Below are positions 1-5,821 of a DNA stretch of 51,096 bases, piece after piece (the stretch's first letter is position 1; each line of letters opens with the position of its first letter). The translations under genes and the position numbers were made by a program. Below the pieces are notes generated by a model that searched no databases, had not been told where the DNA came from, and was given only the letters and a program-made list of their open reading frames with translations. This stretch comes from a virus. The stretch lies in the IMG/VR virus record IMGVR_UViG_3300025120_000083, positions 1-51,096 of that record. The stretch is one strand, 5' to 3'.

Positions 1-127
1 TTAAACCTCTGTAGTTAAACCATGAGTTACACTCTTCAGGTATGCTGTCTATAGTGTAACCTTTGTATATCTTGCCGTCAATCTTTATCTTAGATCTATC
101 GCTTGGGTAAAATTTTATTTGTTTCAT
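1..127 (-). CDS. Small unknown protein, 3' end outside window
   Basis: The reading frame starts at ATG 127-125 and is open through base 2, so the gene runs off the left edge and at least 42 codons are visible. The N-terminus reads MKQIKFYPSDRSK, followed by KIDGKIYKGYTIDSI. It is hydrophilic, with no membrane segment and no recognisable domain. It begins only 6 nt after the start-like GATAATA of a T7-like promoter element (133-163), so it should be the first gene of its transcript. Function unknown. Confidence 0.65.
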   Translation of the reverse strand, partial: MKQIKFYPSDRSKIKIDGKIYKGYTIDSIPEECNSWFNYRGL

Positions 128-132
128 GTATT

Positions 133-163
133 TATTATCTTTTAGTAATCGTATTTAGTTTGT
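133..163 (-). promoter_or_regulatory. T7-like phage promoter, copy 1
   Basis: Read on the minus strand, the element has ACAAACTAAA, then TACGA, nine bases, then GATAATA. Four other elements (1541-1571, 2505-2535, 3053-3083, 3134-3164) align with it over 31 positions without gaps. The G of GATAATA sits where T7 promoters have their +1 G relative to TACGA. It lies directly upstream of the minus-strand gene starting at 127. Promoter function is inferred from position and similarity. Confidence 0.65.
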
Positions 164-165
164 AA

Positions 166-297
166 TTATTTTTTAATTAGTTTTCTTACTTCTGCACCAA
201 GTTCTTGGTCATTAGTGTATTTTATTGCTAATTCATTCAGCTGTAACCATCTTAACTTAGTAAGAGTGTCATAATCTTGGTCGGTTAAATCAAACAT
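166..297 (-). CDS. Unknown 43-residue protein
   Basis: A complete 43-codon frame from ATG 297-295 to TAA 168-166, beginning MFDLTDQDYDTLTKLRWLQL. It is acidic, probably all helical, and has no membrane segment. Its start overlaps the end of the upstream gene (stop at 292-290) by 8 nt, as expected for translationally coupled phage genes. No family recognised. The coding call rests on packing, strand and an end placed just before promoter copy 1. Confidence 0.6.
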   Translation of the reverse strand: MFDLTDQDYDTLTKLRWLQLNELAIKYTNDQELGAEVRKLIKK

Positions 298-463
298 GTG
301 GAGTATGTAAAGGATCTATTATTAATTCACCTTCAAAGATTTTCCTTGCTTGGTTGTGAGCGTATTGCCACTTTTGAGTTTCTGTACCACATTTCTGTGT
401 AGTACCGTAGAATCCGGCTAAGATATCTTTTGTTATCGCCTCTATTGCTTGTATTTCGTTCAT
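290..463 (-). CDS. Unknown 57-residue protein
   Basis: A 57-codon frame from ATG 463-461 to TGA 292-290. It starts MNEIQAIEAITKDILAGFYG and ends PLHTPHV; the middle contains QKWQYAHNQARKIFEGEL. Soluble, without a signal peptide. The ATG shares base 463 with the TAA of the upstream gene (TAATG junction), and the 3' end overlaps the next gene by 8 nt. No function assigned. Confidence 0.65.
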   Translation of the reverse strand: MNEIQAIEAITKDILAGFYGTTQKCGTETQKWQYAHNQARKIFEGELIIDPLHTPHV

Positions 464-660
464 TATTTATCTTGTTCGTCTATTATTTCATCTAATTTCC
501 ATTGTAAGTCTATAAATTCTTGGCAAGCTTCTAACATGCTCATTGCTGAGTTTAGCTCTATTCCACTGATGTCATCAGCTTCGCCATCTTCTAGTGACCA
601 TATACAGTCTTGTAAATCTCGAAGAGTATTTTCAAATCTGCAGTAACTCATATTACTCAT
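463..660 (-). CDS. Unknown acidic 65-residue protein
   Basis: A 65-codon frame starting MSNMSYCRFENTLRDLQDC and ending DEIIDEQDK. It is strongly acidic with helical character (SAMSMLEACQEFIDLQWKLDEI) and has no membrane segment. It overlaps the upstream gene by 8 nt and the downstream start by 1 nt (TAATG). A complementary frame of similar length exists on the plus strand but runs against the whole cluster, so I treat that one as a shadow. Function unknown. Confidence 0.7.
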   Translation of the reverse strand: MSNMSYCRFENTLRDLQDCIWSLEDGEADDISGIELNSAMSMLEACQEFIDLQWKLDEIIDEQDK

Positions 661-850
661 ATCTTCTTTCGTATATTTTATTCATTAAATCTTTTACTAA
701 GTCTTTCTCAGTATCATCGCCTTGTAGTTCGCAGTCAATGCTAACGAAGTTTTCTACTTGAGTCAACACTTGATCAACATCAGCATAATTACTTATAAAT
801 ATGAAGTGATCGATAGTGTCAGGATTCCAATGTATTTGTTTACTACTCAT
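653..850 (-). CDS. Unknown acidic 65-residue protein
   Basis: A 65-codon frame starting MSSKQIHWNPDTIDHFIFIS, with a C-terminal helix KDLVKDLMNKIYERRYE. Acidic and soluble. It is coupled on both sides: its ATG overlaps the upstream stop (847-850) and its end overlaps the next gene's start by 8 nt. The size, charge and packing resemble small early-arm phage proteins, which often act on host functions, but nothing identifies this one. Confidence 0.7.
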   Translation of the reverse strand: MSSKQIHWNPDTIDHFIFISNYADVDQVLTQVENFVSIDCELQGDDTEKDLVKDLMNKIYERRYE

Positions 851-1131
851 ATTAACTCTAGTTTGTTTAATAATTCTTGTGACTTTTTCTTCAACATAGC
901 ATCTTCATGACCTGAATGTAGCATTCTACATAGTAGATTTTCCATCTCGTGAGATTGTATGTGAAATGCTCTGTCATCACTATTTGTTTTAGAAATATCG
1001 TAGAAACTACATTCATTATACGGTGTTCTAAACTTTTCTTGTATAGTTTTTATAAATACTTTTACTTCTGTTCTTATTTCTTCAGCTATTTTTTGCTGTA
1101 AAGCTTTTTCTATTGCATTAGTACTAGTCAT
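847..1131 (-). CDS. Unknown 94-residue helical protein
   Basis: A 94-codon frame beginning MTSTNAIEKALQQKIAEEIR and ending KKKSQELLNKLELI. Both ends are predicted amphipathic helices flanking a more polar middle (PYNECSFYDISKTNSDD) with His-rich stretches (FHIQSHEMENLLCRMLHSGHE). No membrane segment. The ATG at 1131-1129 shares bases with the TGA of the upstream gene (1130-1128). No family recognised. Confidence 0.7.
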   Translation of the reverse strand: MTSTNAIEKALQQKIAEEIRTEVKVFIKTIQEKFRTPYNECSFYDISKTNSDDRAFHIQSHEMENLLCRMLHSGHEDAMLKKKSQELLNKLELI

Positions 1132-1280
1132 TTCTTTTTACTCTTTAGTTCGTTGATCACAAGTTTAAGCGTGTGAATATCACTTTGACACTTCTTCATC
1201 GCTACTTTATCACCTGTGCCTTGGTAAAACTCATTCCATGAGTATAAGTTTTGTAACTGTTTAATTTTATTTGCTATCAT
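1128..1280 (-). CDS. Unknown 50-residue basic protein
   Basis: A 50-codon frame from ATG 1280-1278 to TGA 1130-1128, reading MIANKIKQLQNLYSWNEFYQ at the N-terminus and ending VINELKSKKK. Basic, probably a helical hairpin or short coiled coil. It overlaps the C-terminal codons of the upstream 88-residue gene by 14 nt and is coupled to the downstream gene by an ATGA junction. Function unknown. Confidence 0.6.
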   Translation of the reverse strand: MIANKIKQLQNLYSWNEFYQGTGDKVAMKKCQSDIHTLKLVINELKSKKK

Positions 1281-1533
1281 TATATTGTTTTAGTTTAGTT
1301 AGCAACTCGTCTATTTCTTCGTTTGGAAAGGTAGAATAGACCTCGTCTACCTTATTACTTACAAAATCGTAAGTGAATGCTTTTGTTTTTACACCGAATG
1401 GTGAGGATAATAGATCTCGTTTAGTCCAACCGTACGGAGATTTTTGTACTTTGTTAATTACTAGTTTGATATAGTCGTCATCGAGAATGATAGCGTCGAG
1501 ATATTTAGTTGATATGTACTTGTTGTTATTCAT
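1267..1533 (-). CDS. Unknown 88-residue protein with FTYD / DEVYSTF motif
   Basis: An 88-codon frame starting MNNNKYISTKYLDAIILDDD. Residues near the middle read AFTYDFVSNKVDEVYSTF. The 76-residue gene at 2796-3026 contains FTYDHDEVYSTF at a similar place and also starts MNN, so the two are probably distant paralogues. Each is the first gene after a T7-like promoter element (1541-1571 here). Soluble, no recognised fold. As leader gene of its unit it should be transcribed early and strongly. Function unknown. Confidence 0.75.
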   Translation of the reverse strand: MNNNKYISTKYLDAIILDDDYIKLVINKVQKSPYGWTKRDLLSSPFGVKTKAFTYDFVSNKVDEVYSTFPNEEIDELLTKLKQYNDSK

Positions 1534-1540
1534 ATATTAT

Positions 1541-1571
1541 TATTATCCATTAGTGATCGTATTTATTTTGT
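1541..1571 (-). promoter_or_regulatory. T7-like phage promoter, copy 2
   Basis: On the minus strand: ACAAAATAAA, TACGA, nine bases, GATAATA. It aligns without gaps to the other four copies. It ends 7 nt before the ATG of the gene at 1267-1533 and fills the space between that gene and the stop of the upstream gene at 1573, which fits a promoter for the 1533-to-166 gene run. Confidence 0.7.
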
Positions 1572-1572
1572 A

Positions 1573-1809
1573 TTATTTACACTGCTTGTTATAGAAGTCT
1601 CTTACAAATGAGTGAGTTTCGTCAAGAGTTTCAAAGTAACCTTCTGCTATTTCTTCTGACATTCTACCGTTATTAACGTCTTCAGCTATCCACTCTTTCA
1701 TGTCTTCTATATTGTCCATTGCCCAAATTAGTTGAGTTGAATAGTATAGTTGATTAGTCGTAAAAGACATTACTCCCAATGCTCCAACAGTTATTATTAG
1801 TTTCTTCAT
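1573..1809 (-). CDS. Unknown 78-residue protein with N-terminal hydrophobic segment
   Basis: A 78-codon frame beginning MKKLIITVGALGVMSFTTNQ, a basic-then-hydrophobic start that looks like a signal peptide or membrane anchor at residues 3-17. The rest is acidic (MDNIEDMKEWIAEDVNNG, MSEEIAEGYFETLDETH) and ends in a lone Cys (NKQCK). It is probably exported or inner-membrane anchored with an outside acidic domain; superinfection exclusion would be one possible role, but that is speculation. Its ATG overlaps the upstream TGA (1808-1806). Confidence 0.7.
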   Translation of the reverse strand: MKKLIITVGALGVMSFTTNQLYYSTQLIWAMDNIEDMKEWIAEDVNNGRMSEEIAEGYFETLDETHSFVRDFYNKQCK

Positions 1810-1961
1810 ATTGCTTCTACTTTATATATTACTTCATTCATTACTATTCCTAGTTCATCTTGCATGAAGTCATACATTTCTTCACAGATATAGTTTTTGT
1901 CATTAGTTAAATATAATGGTTCTTCTATCTCACCATAGTATATTTCGAATTCATAGTTCAT
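1806..1961 (-). CDS. Unknown 51-residue acidic protein
   Basis: A 51-codon frame from ATG 1961-1959 to TGA 1808-1806, beginning MNYEFEIYYGEIEEPLYLTN and ending IVMNEVIYKVEAI. Acidic, rich in Tyr and Glu, no membrane segment. It is coupled to the following signal-peptide gene by an ATGA junction. Upstream lies about 100 nt without a clear gene. No function recognised. Confidence 0.6.
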   Translation of the reverse strand: MNYEFEIYYGEIEEPLYLTNDKNYICEEMYDFMQDELGIVMNEVIYKVEAI

Positions 1962-2062
1962 ATTATTAGTTTTATTGTTTAATAGTTGCGCTCTCGTATC
2001 ACTACTTTAATAAGTGGAGTTCGACTTACACTTTCATCTATTGAAGAATCATCAGTTAAACT

Positions 2063-2260
2063 TTATAGTATTTGACTTAGTATTTCATAGTGATTATTTT
2101 GTTTATTTTTACTTAGTTCAGTAAATTTCTTGACACCACCATCATAGTTATGTTGATGATTTACTATTTGCTGTTCGAGTTCAGCTTTGTTTATAGTCTT
2201 TTCCATTTCTTTGAATGCTTTAGACCATGACCAATTACTTGGTGAGTTAGGATTATACAT
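2063..2260 (-). CDS. Unknown 65-residue protein
   Basis: A 65-codon frame starting MYNPNSPSNWSWSKAFKEME and ending NNHYEILSQIL. A helical, charged middle (EKTINKAELEQQIVNHQHNY) suggests a small soluble protein. After its TAA the same frame stays open for 27 more codons (to a TAA at 1979-1981), ending LIKVVIRERNY. That could be a chance extension, a readthrough product or a recently broken C-terminus. Function unknown. Confidence 0.6.
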   Translation of the reverse strand: MYNPNSPSNWSWSKAFKEMEKTINKAELEQQIVNHQHNYDGGVKKFTELSKNKQNNHYEILSQIL

Positions 2261-2285
2261 AGTTATTTATTTTTATTAGTTAATA

Positions 2286-2402
2286 TTAGTTTACATAGCC
2301 ATTACCGCTTAACCACTTTAATATATAGTCAAGTTGAAATTCTGTTAATTCATTATTTTCTATCAACTCTACAAGAGTTTCTTCCATTTCTTCTTTATTC
2401 AT
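2286..2402 (-). CDS. Unknown 38-residue acidic protein
   Basis: A 38-codon frame from ATG 2402-2400 to TAA 2288-2286. It starts MNKEEMEETLVELIENNELT and continues EFQLDYILKWLSGNGYVN. It looks like two or three short helices, very acidic at the N-terminus. It lies about 100 nt downstream of promoter copy 3 (2505-2535) and is the first gene after it. Function unknown; the small size limits confidence. Confidence 0.5.
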   Translation of the reverse strand: MNKEEMEETLVELIENNELTEFQLDYILKWLSGNGYVN

Positions 2403-2504
2403 AATAGTTATTCATTTTTATTAGTTTGTGCTGAGTAATATATTCGTTATATTTATAGTCTCTAAAGTATTACCATCAACTAAGACTTTTGTTATTGTTT
2501 ATTA

Positions 2505-2535
2505 TATTATCGATAAGTTATCGTAATTAGTTTGT
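2505..2535 (-). promoter_or_regulatory. T7-like phage promoter, copy 3
   Basis: Minus-strand reading: ACAAACTAAT, TACGA, nine bases, GATAATA, differing from copy 4 only in the nine-base spacer. It is positioned to drive the genes from 2402 down to 1573. The element ends 2 nt from the stop of the small membrane-peptide gene at 2537, so the space is used with no waste. Confidence 0.7.
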
Positions 2536-2536
2536 A

Positions 2537-2638
2537 TTATAATGCTAATGTTAGTAGCCATATTAAGTAAGAAACTAATACTACTTGTGTAGCGATTGAT
2601 ATTGAATTAGTTTTTATATTTTGAATTAAAGTTTTCAT
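2537..2638 (-). CDS. 33-residue single-span membrane peptide
   Basis: A 33-codon frame from ATG 2638-2636 to TAA 2539-2537. The first 12 residues (MKTLIQNIKTNS) are polar and basic; residues 13-33 (SIATQVVLVSYLIWLLTLAL) form one hydrophobic helix reaching the C-terminus. Such tiny one-span peptides in early phage regions often modify host membranes, but no family is recognised. It lies on the same strand as the cluster between promoter copies 3 and 4. Confidence 0.5.
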   Translation of the reverse strand: MKTLIQNIKTNSISIATQVVLVSYLIWLLTLAL

Positions 2639-2743
2639 ATTATTATATTTAGTAAAGGTGATTATTTATTTAGTTATTATTTTAGTTAGTAAAGTCTAAC
2701 ACTTGTTATCTCAACAACTTACATTAGTAAGTATTAGTATAGT

Positions 2744-2788
2744 GTGACAATAGTATGTTAATATATAAGAGTAACTGGCTACTGTCAC
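2744..2788. repeat. 45-bp paired element A, GTGACA...TGTCAC
   Basis: This 45-bp stretch starts GTGACA and ends TGTCAC, a perfect 6-bp inverted end. A second 45-bp element with the same ends is at 3364-3408. Aligned without gaps they agree at about 30 of 45 positions, including an internal TAA, AGA, TAAC and GGCT at matching places. Element A lies in a gene-free stretch of about 157 nt. It may be an operator, a replication-related site or a structured leader. Confidence 0.55.
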
Positions 2789-2795
2789 ATGTTAC

Positions 2796-3026
2796 TTATG
2801 CTATTTCTGCTAAGTTACGAGCGAATGCTGGCACAGTATTAGAATTAGTATAAGATTTATACTCTTGAAAACACTTCATTGATTCAAACTTTTCTTGAAA
2901 AGTAGAGTATACTTCGTCATGATCATAAGTGAAAGTGATATCTTTATTATTAGTGAAAGTTATTATTGCGTTTTCGCCGATTAGTGACTTTCTTATTACA
3001 AATCTTTTTGTTGTTATATTATTCAT
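2796..3026 (-). CDS. Unknown 76-residue protein with FTYD / DEVYSTF motif
   Basis: A 76-codon frame starting MNNITTKRFVIRKSLIGENA. Residues about 32-43 read FTYDHDEVYSTF, matching the motif in the 88-residue gene at 1267-1533. The C-terminal half differs (KCFQEYKSYTNSNTVPAF). Beta-strand-like, basic at the start, soluble. It is the first gene after promoter copies 4 and 5, as its paralogue is after copy 2, which suggests a duplicated promoter-plus-gene cassette. Function unknown. Confidence 0.75.
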   Translation of the reverse strand: MNNITTKRFVIRKSLIGENAIITFTNNKDITFTYDHDEVYSTFQEKFESMKCFQEYKSYTNSNTVPAFARNLAEIA

Positions 3027-3052
3027 AGTTATTATATTTATTTAGTTATATT

Positions 3053-3083
3053 TATTATCGATACTTTATCGTAATTAGTTTGT
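3053..3083 (-). promoter_or_regulatory. T7-like phage promoter, copy 4
   Basis: Minus-strand reading: ACAAACTAAT, TACGA, nine bases, GATAATA. It is 26 nt upstream of the ATG of the gene at 2796-3026 and 50 nt downstream of copy 5, so the leftward cluster has a tandem promoter at its head. The ungapped alignment with copies 1-3 and 5 is the main support. Confidence 0.7.
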
Positions 3084-3133
3084 ATTTGTTTTAGTTATTT
3101 AATTTATTAATCTTTGTTTGTTTGTTATATATA

Positions 3134-3164
3134 TATTATCTGCAATGAGTCGTATATAGTCTGT
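3134..3164 (-). promoter_or_regulatory. T7-like phage promoter, copy 5, closest to T7
   Basis: Minus-strand reading: ACAGACTATA, TACGACTCATTGCA, GATAATA. TACGACTCA is identical to the same nine bases in the T7 consensus (TAATACGACTCACTATAG), and the distance from TACGA to the G of GATAATA equals the T7 distance to +1. It is the most upstream copy and would head the leftward transcription unit. Confidence 0.7.
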
Positions 3165-3238
3165 AATATAGTTTAGTTGTTGTATGTAATTATAAAATCG
3201 TAAAAAATCGATGCAAAATATTGAAAATTCGTATATAT

Positions 3239-3269
3239 ACAAAATAAATCGTATGAAAATTGGGGAACC
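3239..3269 (+). promoter_or_regulatory. Possible rightward variant of the T7-like promoter
   Basis: On the plus strand this starts ACAAAATAAAT, identical over 11 bases to promoter copy 2, then CGTATGAAAATTG followed by GGGAAC at the position of the +1 G. The TACGA core is not kept, so the match is partial (about 18 of the first 25 bases against copy 2). A GGG start would fit a strong late promoter. It faces the 46-kb late block. Only a candidate. Confidence 0.3.
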
Positions 3270-3363
3270 CCGAAATTTAAAAATGGGTTTCGTTTAAAAA
3301 ACAAAATAAAATTGCATAGGGGCAGCACAAAATCCCTAAAAATCTAATAATTTTTTAAATATA

Positions 3364-3408
3364 GTGACACTAGGCTCCTAAATATACAGAATAACAGGCT
3401 TATGTCAC
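3364..3408. repeat. 45-bp paired element B, GTGACA...TGTCAC
   Basis: The second copy of the 45-bp element, with perfect GTGACA and TGTCAC ends and about 30 of 45 positions shared with element A at 2744-2788, in the same orientation. It lies about 100 nt before the first late gene. The two copies bracket the leftward promoters 4 and 5 and the gene at 2796-3026, which suggests sites bound by one regulator or a looping pair. Confidence 0.55.
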
Positions 3409-3437
3409 ACTTTATCACAATGTACCGGCATGTAAAT

Positions 3438-3465
3438 TTGCTTCTTTACCTGTGAATACTATAAT
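3438..3465 (+). promoter_or_regulatory. Possible sigma70-like promoter of the late block
   Basis: TTGCTT at 3438-3443 and TATAAT at 3460-3465 are separated by 16 nt, 41 nt before the ATG at 3507. Bacteroidetes housekeeping promoters normally use a different -7 box (TAnnTTTG), so a match to the general bacterial consensus in very AT-rich DNA may be chance. Confidence 0.3.
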
Positions 3466-3506
3466 ATGTACATAAAACTAAGTTTATAAACAATAAAGAT
3501 ATTATC

Positions 3507-4115
3507 ATGGATAAAAATTATGGCGCAAGCAAGTCCGATACAGACAGAAAAAATGAAATGGATCCAGATCACGCGGATTTCAAACCTAATAAAGCTAGAA
3601 GAGTAGCCAATAGAAAAAGAAGATCAAAATATGGTCACGGTAAAAAAGGTAAAGCTAGAATGGCTGCTGATATAGCTAGAAAAGCTGCAACAGAAAAATT
3701 ACAAAGTATTGCAGATGGAGCTTCTATGTTTGGAGGCAAGAAAAGAAAAGAAAAACACGCGGCAAAAATCGCAGCTTTAAAAGTAGGTAAGAAAAATACA
3801 GAAGGAGCTTCTATGAATAAGCCTGATATGTCTGTACCAGCTAAAAAACTAAAGTATATAGAAAAAAGTTCAGGACCTTCTATGTATGGTAAAAAACACG
3901 GGTCTTCTATGAACGCTAGCCAAGATAAATCAGCATCGATGGATGATTATTCTCACGAAAAGAAATTAAAAGCCGATGGTAGGTATGAAGCTGCTCATGG
4001 TAAAATGGCGAATGCTAAGAATGATTTCGATCATGCACATGCTTTAAAGAAAGATGCACACTACGACGCAAAAGGTAGACACGCTATAATGAAACATATG
4101 AAAGGTTTTAAATAA
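3507..4115 (+). CDS. Lys-rich protein with five GASM-type motifs
   Basis: A 202-residue, highly basic protein (Lys, Arg, Ala, His rich; KARRVANRKRRSKYGHGKKG near residues 29-48) without membrane segments or a recognised fold. It carries the motif G-[A/S/P]-S-M at residues 71-74, 100-103, 123-126 and 132-135, with SASM at 142-145 and an early GASK at 6-9. The same motif recurs in at least seven other proteins of this late block. It looks like a DNA-binding packaged protein, possibly processed into small basic peptides at the motifs; that is inference. First gene of the late block; its TAA shares a base with the next ATG (TAATG). Confidence 0.8.
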   Translation: MDKNYGASKSDTDRKNEMDPDHADFKPNKARRVANRKRRSKYGHGKKGKARMAADIARKAATEKLQSIADGASMFGGKKRKEKHAAKIAALKVGKKNTEGASMNKPDMSVPAKKLKYIEKSSGPSMYGKKHGSSMNASQDKSASMDDYSHEKKLKADGRYEAAHGKMANAKNDFDHAHALKKDAHYDAKGRHAIMKHMKGFK

Positions 4116-4432
4116 TGGCTAAGAAATGTTATAATAGGAAAGGTGGTGCCAGTATGAATGGCATCACACCTGGTGGAAAAAAAGATAGAAACAAAAAACC
4201 TGTAAAAAAACTATCTGGAGAAAATACAGGTCCTATAAAGCAGGATAATAAAGGTAGAGATTATTCTTTAATAATGGAAACTAATAATAACTTTTTTAAA
4301 GGAGATACTATTAGACCTGCTAACGCACCTAGAGTTGATAACTTTATAATGGGTGGTGATTACAAGGCTGTAGAAAATAAAGACAGTAAAAAAAGAGCAA
4401 CAGACGAACCTAGATCTTTTACTATTAAATAA
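4115..4432 (+). CDS. Small basic protein with GASM motif
   Basis: A 105-residue basic protein beginning MAKKCYNRKGGASMNGITPG, with the GASM motif at residues 11-14, then a lysine-rich stretch (GGKKDRNKKPVKKLSGENTG) and a more acidic C-terminal half. No fold recognised. It is coupled to the previous basic protein through a TAATG junction and followed 6 nt later by the first tail fibre gene. I infer another packaged or virion-associated protein in which the motif marks the N-terminal region. Confidence 0.75.
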   Translation: MAKKCYNRKGGASMNGITPGGKKDRNKKPVKKLSGENTGPIKQDNKGRDYSLIMETNNNFFKGDTIRPANAPRVDNFIMGGDYKAVENKDSKKRATDEPRSFTIK

Positions 4433-4438
4433 TAAGAA

Positions 4439-5770
4439 ATGGCTATAATATATACTTATCCAGTAAAGAGTGTTCCATCAGACCAAGATTTAATATTAAT
4501 ATCTGATAGCACTAGTACTAACCCTAAGAAAAAAACAAAACAAATAACTGTTGCATCTATAAAGGGTTTAACAGCTGGTGTTTCTAGTATAATAGCAGGT
4601 AACAACATTACTATCAGTTCAACTGGTCAAAATGGTACAGGTGATGTAACTATAGATTCGAGTGCTGTTGTTCAACCAGGTGGAGCTGCTGAGGATGTAC
4701 AATTTAAAAATTCTTTAGGTAATTTTGATGGTAATGGTTATTTTACACTAAGTAGTATTCTTGTTCAAAATGGTGTTCCTACTCGTTATAGAAGGTTAAG
4801 ATTAGGTCAAACAGACTCTGACGGCGTTTTTACAGGGTTAAACCAAGCTGGTAGATTAGAATTGAGAGGTAGTAGATCTGGAACTGGTGGTTACGAAGGT
4901 GGTTCTATAGTGTTTTATAACGAAGATGATGAAAAGCGTATTATAATAAAAGGAAGTAGAGAGGATAGTACTGTAGCTGAAAATTACCAATTAACACTTC
5001 CAGCTGCAGCTCCAACTTCCGCTAATAAAATACTAGAGTCAAATGCTAGTGGTTTATTATCTTGGATAAATACACCTACCGGTGGTGGTACTGTAACTTC
5101 AGTGACAGCTTCTAGCCCTATAGGTTCTACTGGTGGCACTGCACCTGTTATATCACTAGCAGCTTCAGGAGTAGTTGCAGGAAGTTATACACATAGTAAT
5201 ATAACAGTAAGTGATAAAGGTTTAGTAACAGCTGCAAGTAATGGAGTTTTAGGTTATACACCTATAGACTATGCAGCGGCAGATACAACAGTGACTGGGA
5301 GCAATGCAAATAAAGCTCATGCTTACCAAGCCACTCCTGATTCAACCTTCACGTGCTCAAGAGCTAAAATAATGCTAAACCGAATCCCATCATTTTCAAC
5401 AGCGATTGGGAGCGGTATTACCGTAGGTATATATACTCGTGTTTCTACAGGTATAGGTACAGGTGCAGGTAATATATTATTGGGTCAAGGCTCTAAATCA
5501 GTATGGGCTAGTGATCCATATGGTTCTATTACTCTAGCTCCTGTAAATCCTGGAGACTTAGACTTAGTAGGAGGAGTTGCTTATGTTATTGTCGTAAGAT
5601 GTATAGGAGCTAATGCAGCAACTGGCTTGCTAGGTGTTTCCGGCATAACTGATGTACTTCTTGGAGCTGACTTTGCTAGTGCTACAGCTAGTCTACCTGC
5701 AACAATTAACAGTGAATTAGCCATTGGAACTACAACTTTCAGACCTGCAATAACACTTCACAGTGCGTAA
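4439..5770 (+). CDS. Tail fibre protein 1
   Basis: A 443-residue Ser/Thr/Gly-rich protein. Residues 1-8 (MAIIYTYP) and the following Asp-rich stretch are shared with the tail protein at 5837, so this end is probably the virion-attachment adaptor. The centre has the collagen-free fibre pattern GGTVTSVTASSPI ... GGTAPVISLAASG ... ITVSDKGLVTAASNG common in phage side fibres. The C-terminal half (about 290-443) is beta-rich and unrelated to the 5837 protein, consistent with a variable receptor-binding end. It probably forms trimers and binds a host surface glycan or protein. Confidence 0.8.
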   Translation: MAIIYTYPVKSVPSDQDLILISDSTSTNPKKKTKQITVASIKGLTAGVSSIIAGNNITISSTGQNGTGDVTIDSSAVVQPGGAAEDVQFKNSLGNFDGNGYFTLSSILVQNGVPTRYRRLRLGQTDSDGVFTGLNQAGRLELRGSRSGTGGYEGGSIVFYNEDDEKRIIIKGSREDSTVAENYQLTLPAAAPTSANKILESNASGLLSWINTPTGGGTVTSVTASSPIGSTGGTAPVISLAASGVVAGSYTHSNITVSDKGLVTAASNGVLGYTPIDYAAADTTVTGSNANKAHAYQATPDSTFTCSRAKIMLNRIPSFSTAIGSGITVGIYTRVSTGIGTGAGNILLGQGSKSVWASDPYGSITLAPVNPGDLDLVGGVAYVIVVRCIGANAATGLLGVSGITDVLLGADFASATASLPATINSELAIGTTTFRPAITLHSA

Positions 5771-5776
5771 ATACTA

Positions 5777-5821
5777 AATAACAGAACTATCAAGTATTGG
5801 GATATATAATCAACGTTAAAC
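5777..5821 (+). repeat. 45-nt intergenic element, copy 1
   Basis: Between the two tail fibre genes lies a 45-nt element starting AATAACAGAACTATCA and ending CAACGTTAAAC. A copy of identical length is at 6499-6543 after the second fibre gene, sharing both ends and differing mainly in the centre. A weaker relative (TGTGAT ... TTAACC ... TTAAAC) precedes the gene at 14343. Position before isolated late genes suggests an internal promoter or leader. Confidence 0.55.

Larger units (their letters stand above)
3165..3506. other. Divergent control region without genes
   Basis: About 340 nt between the leftward promoters and the first rightward gene hold no credible gene. The stretch is very A/T-rich but contains small G/C islands: GGGGAACCCC at 3262-3271, a GGGTTTCG near 3285 and GGGGCAGC near 3318. 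It also contains a possible rightward variant of the T7-like promoter (3239-3269), the 45-bp element B (3364-3408) and a sigma70-like pair of boxes (3438-3465). Both arms of the genome are transcribed away from here; a replication origin here is possible but not shown. Confidence 0.6.
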
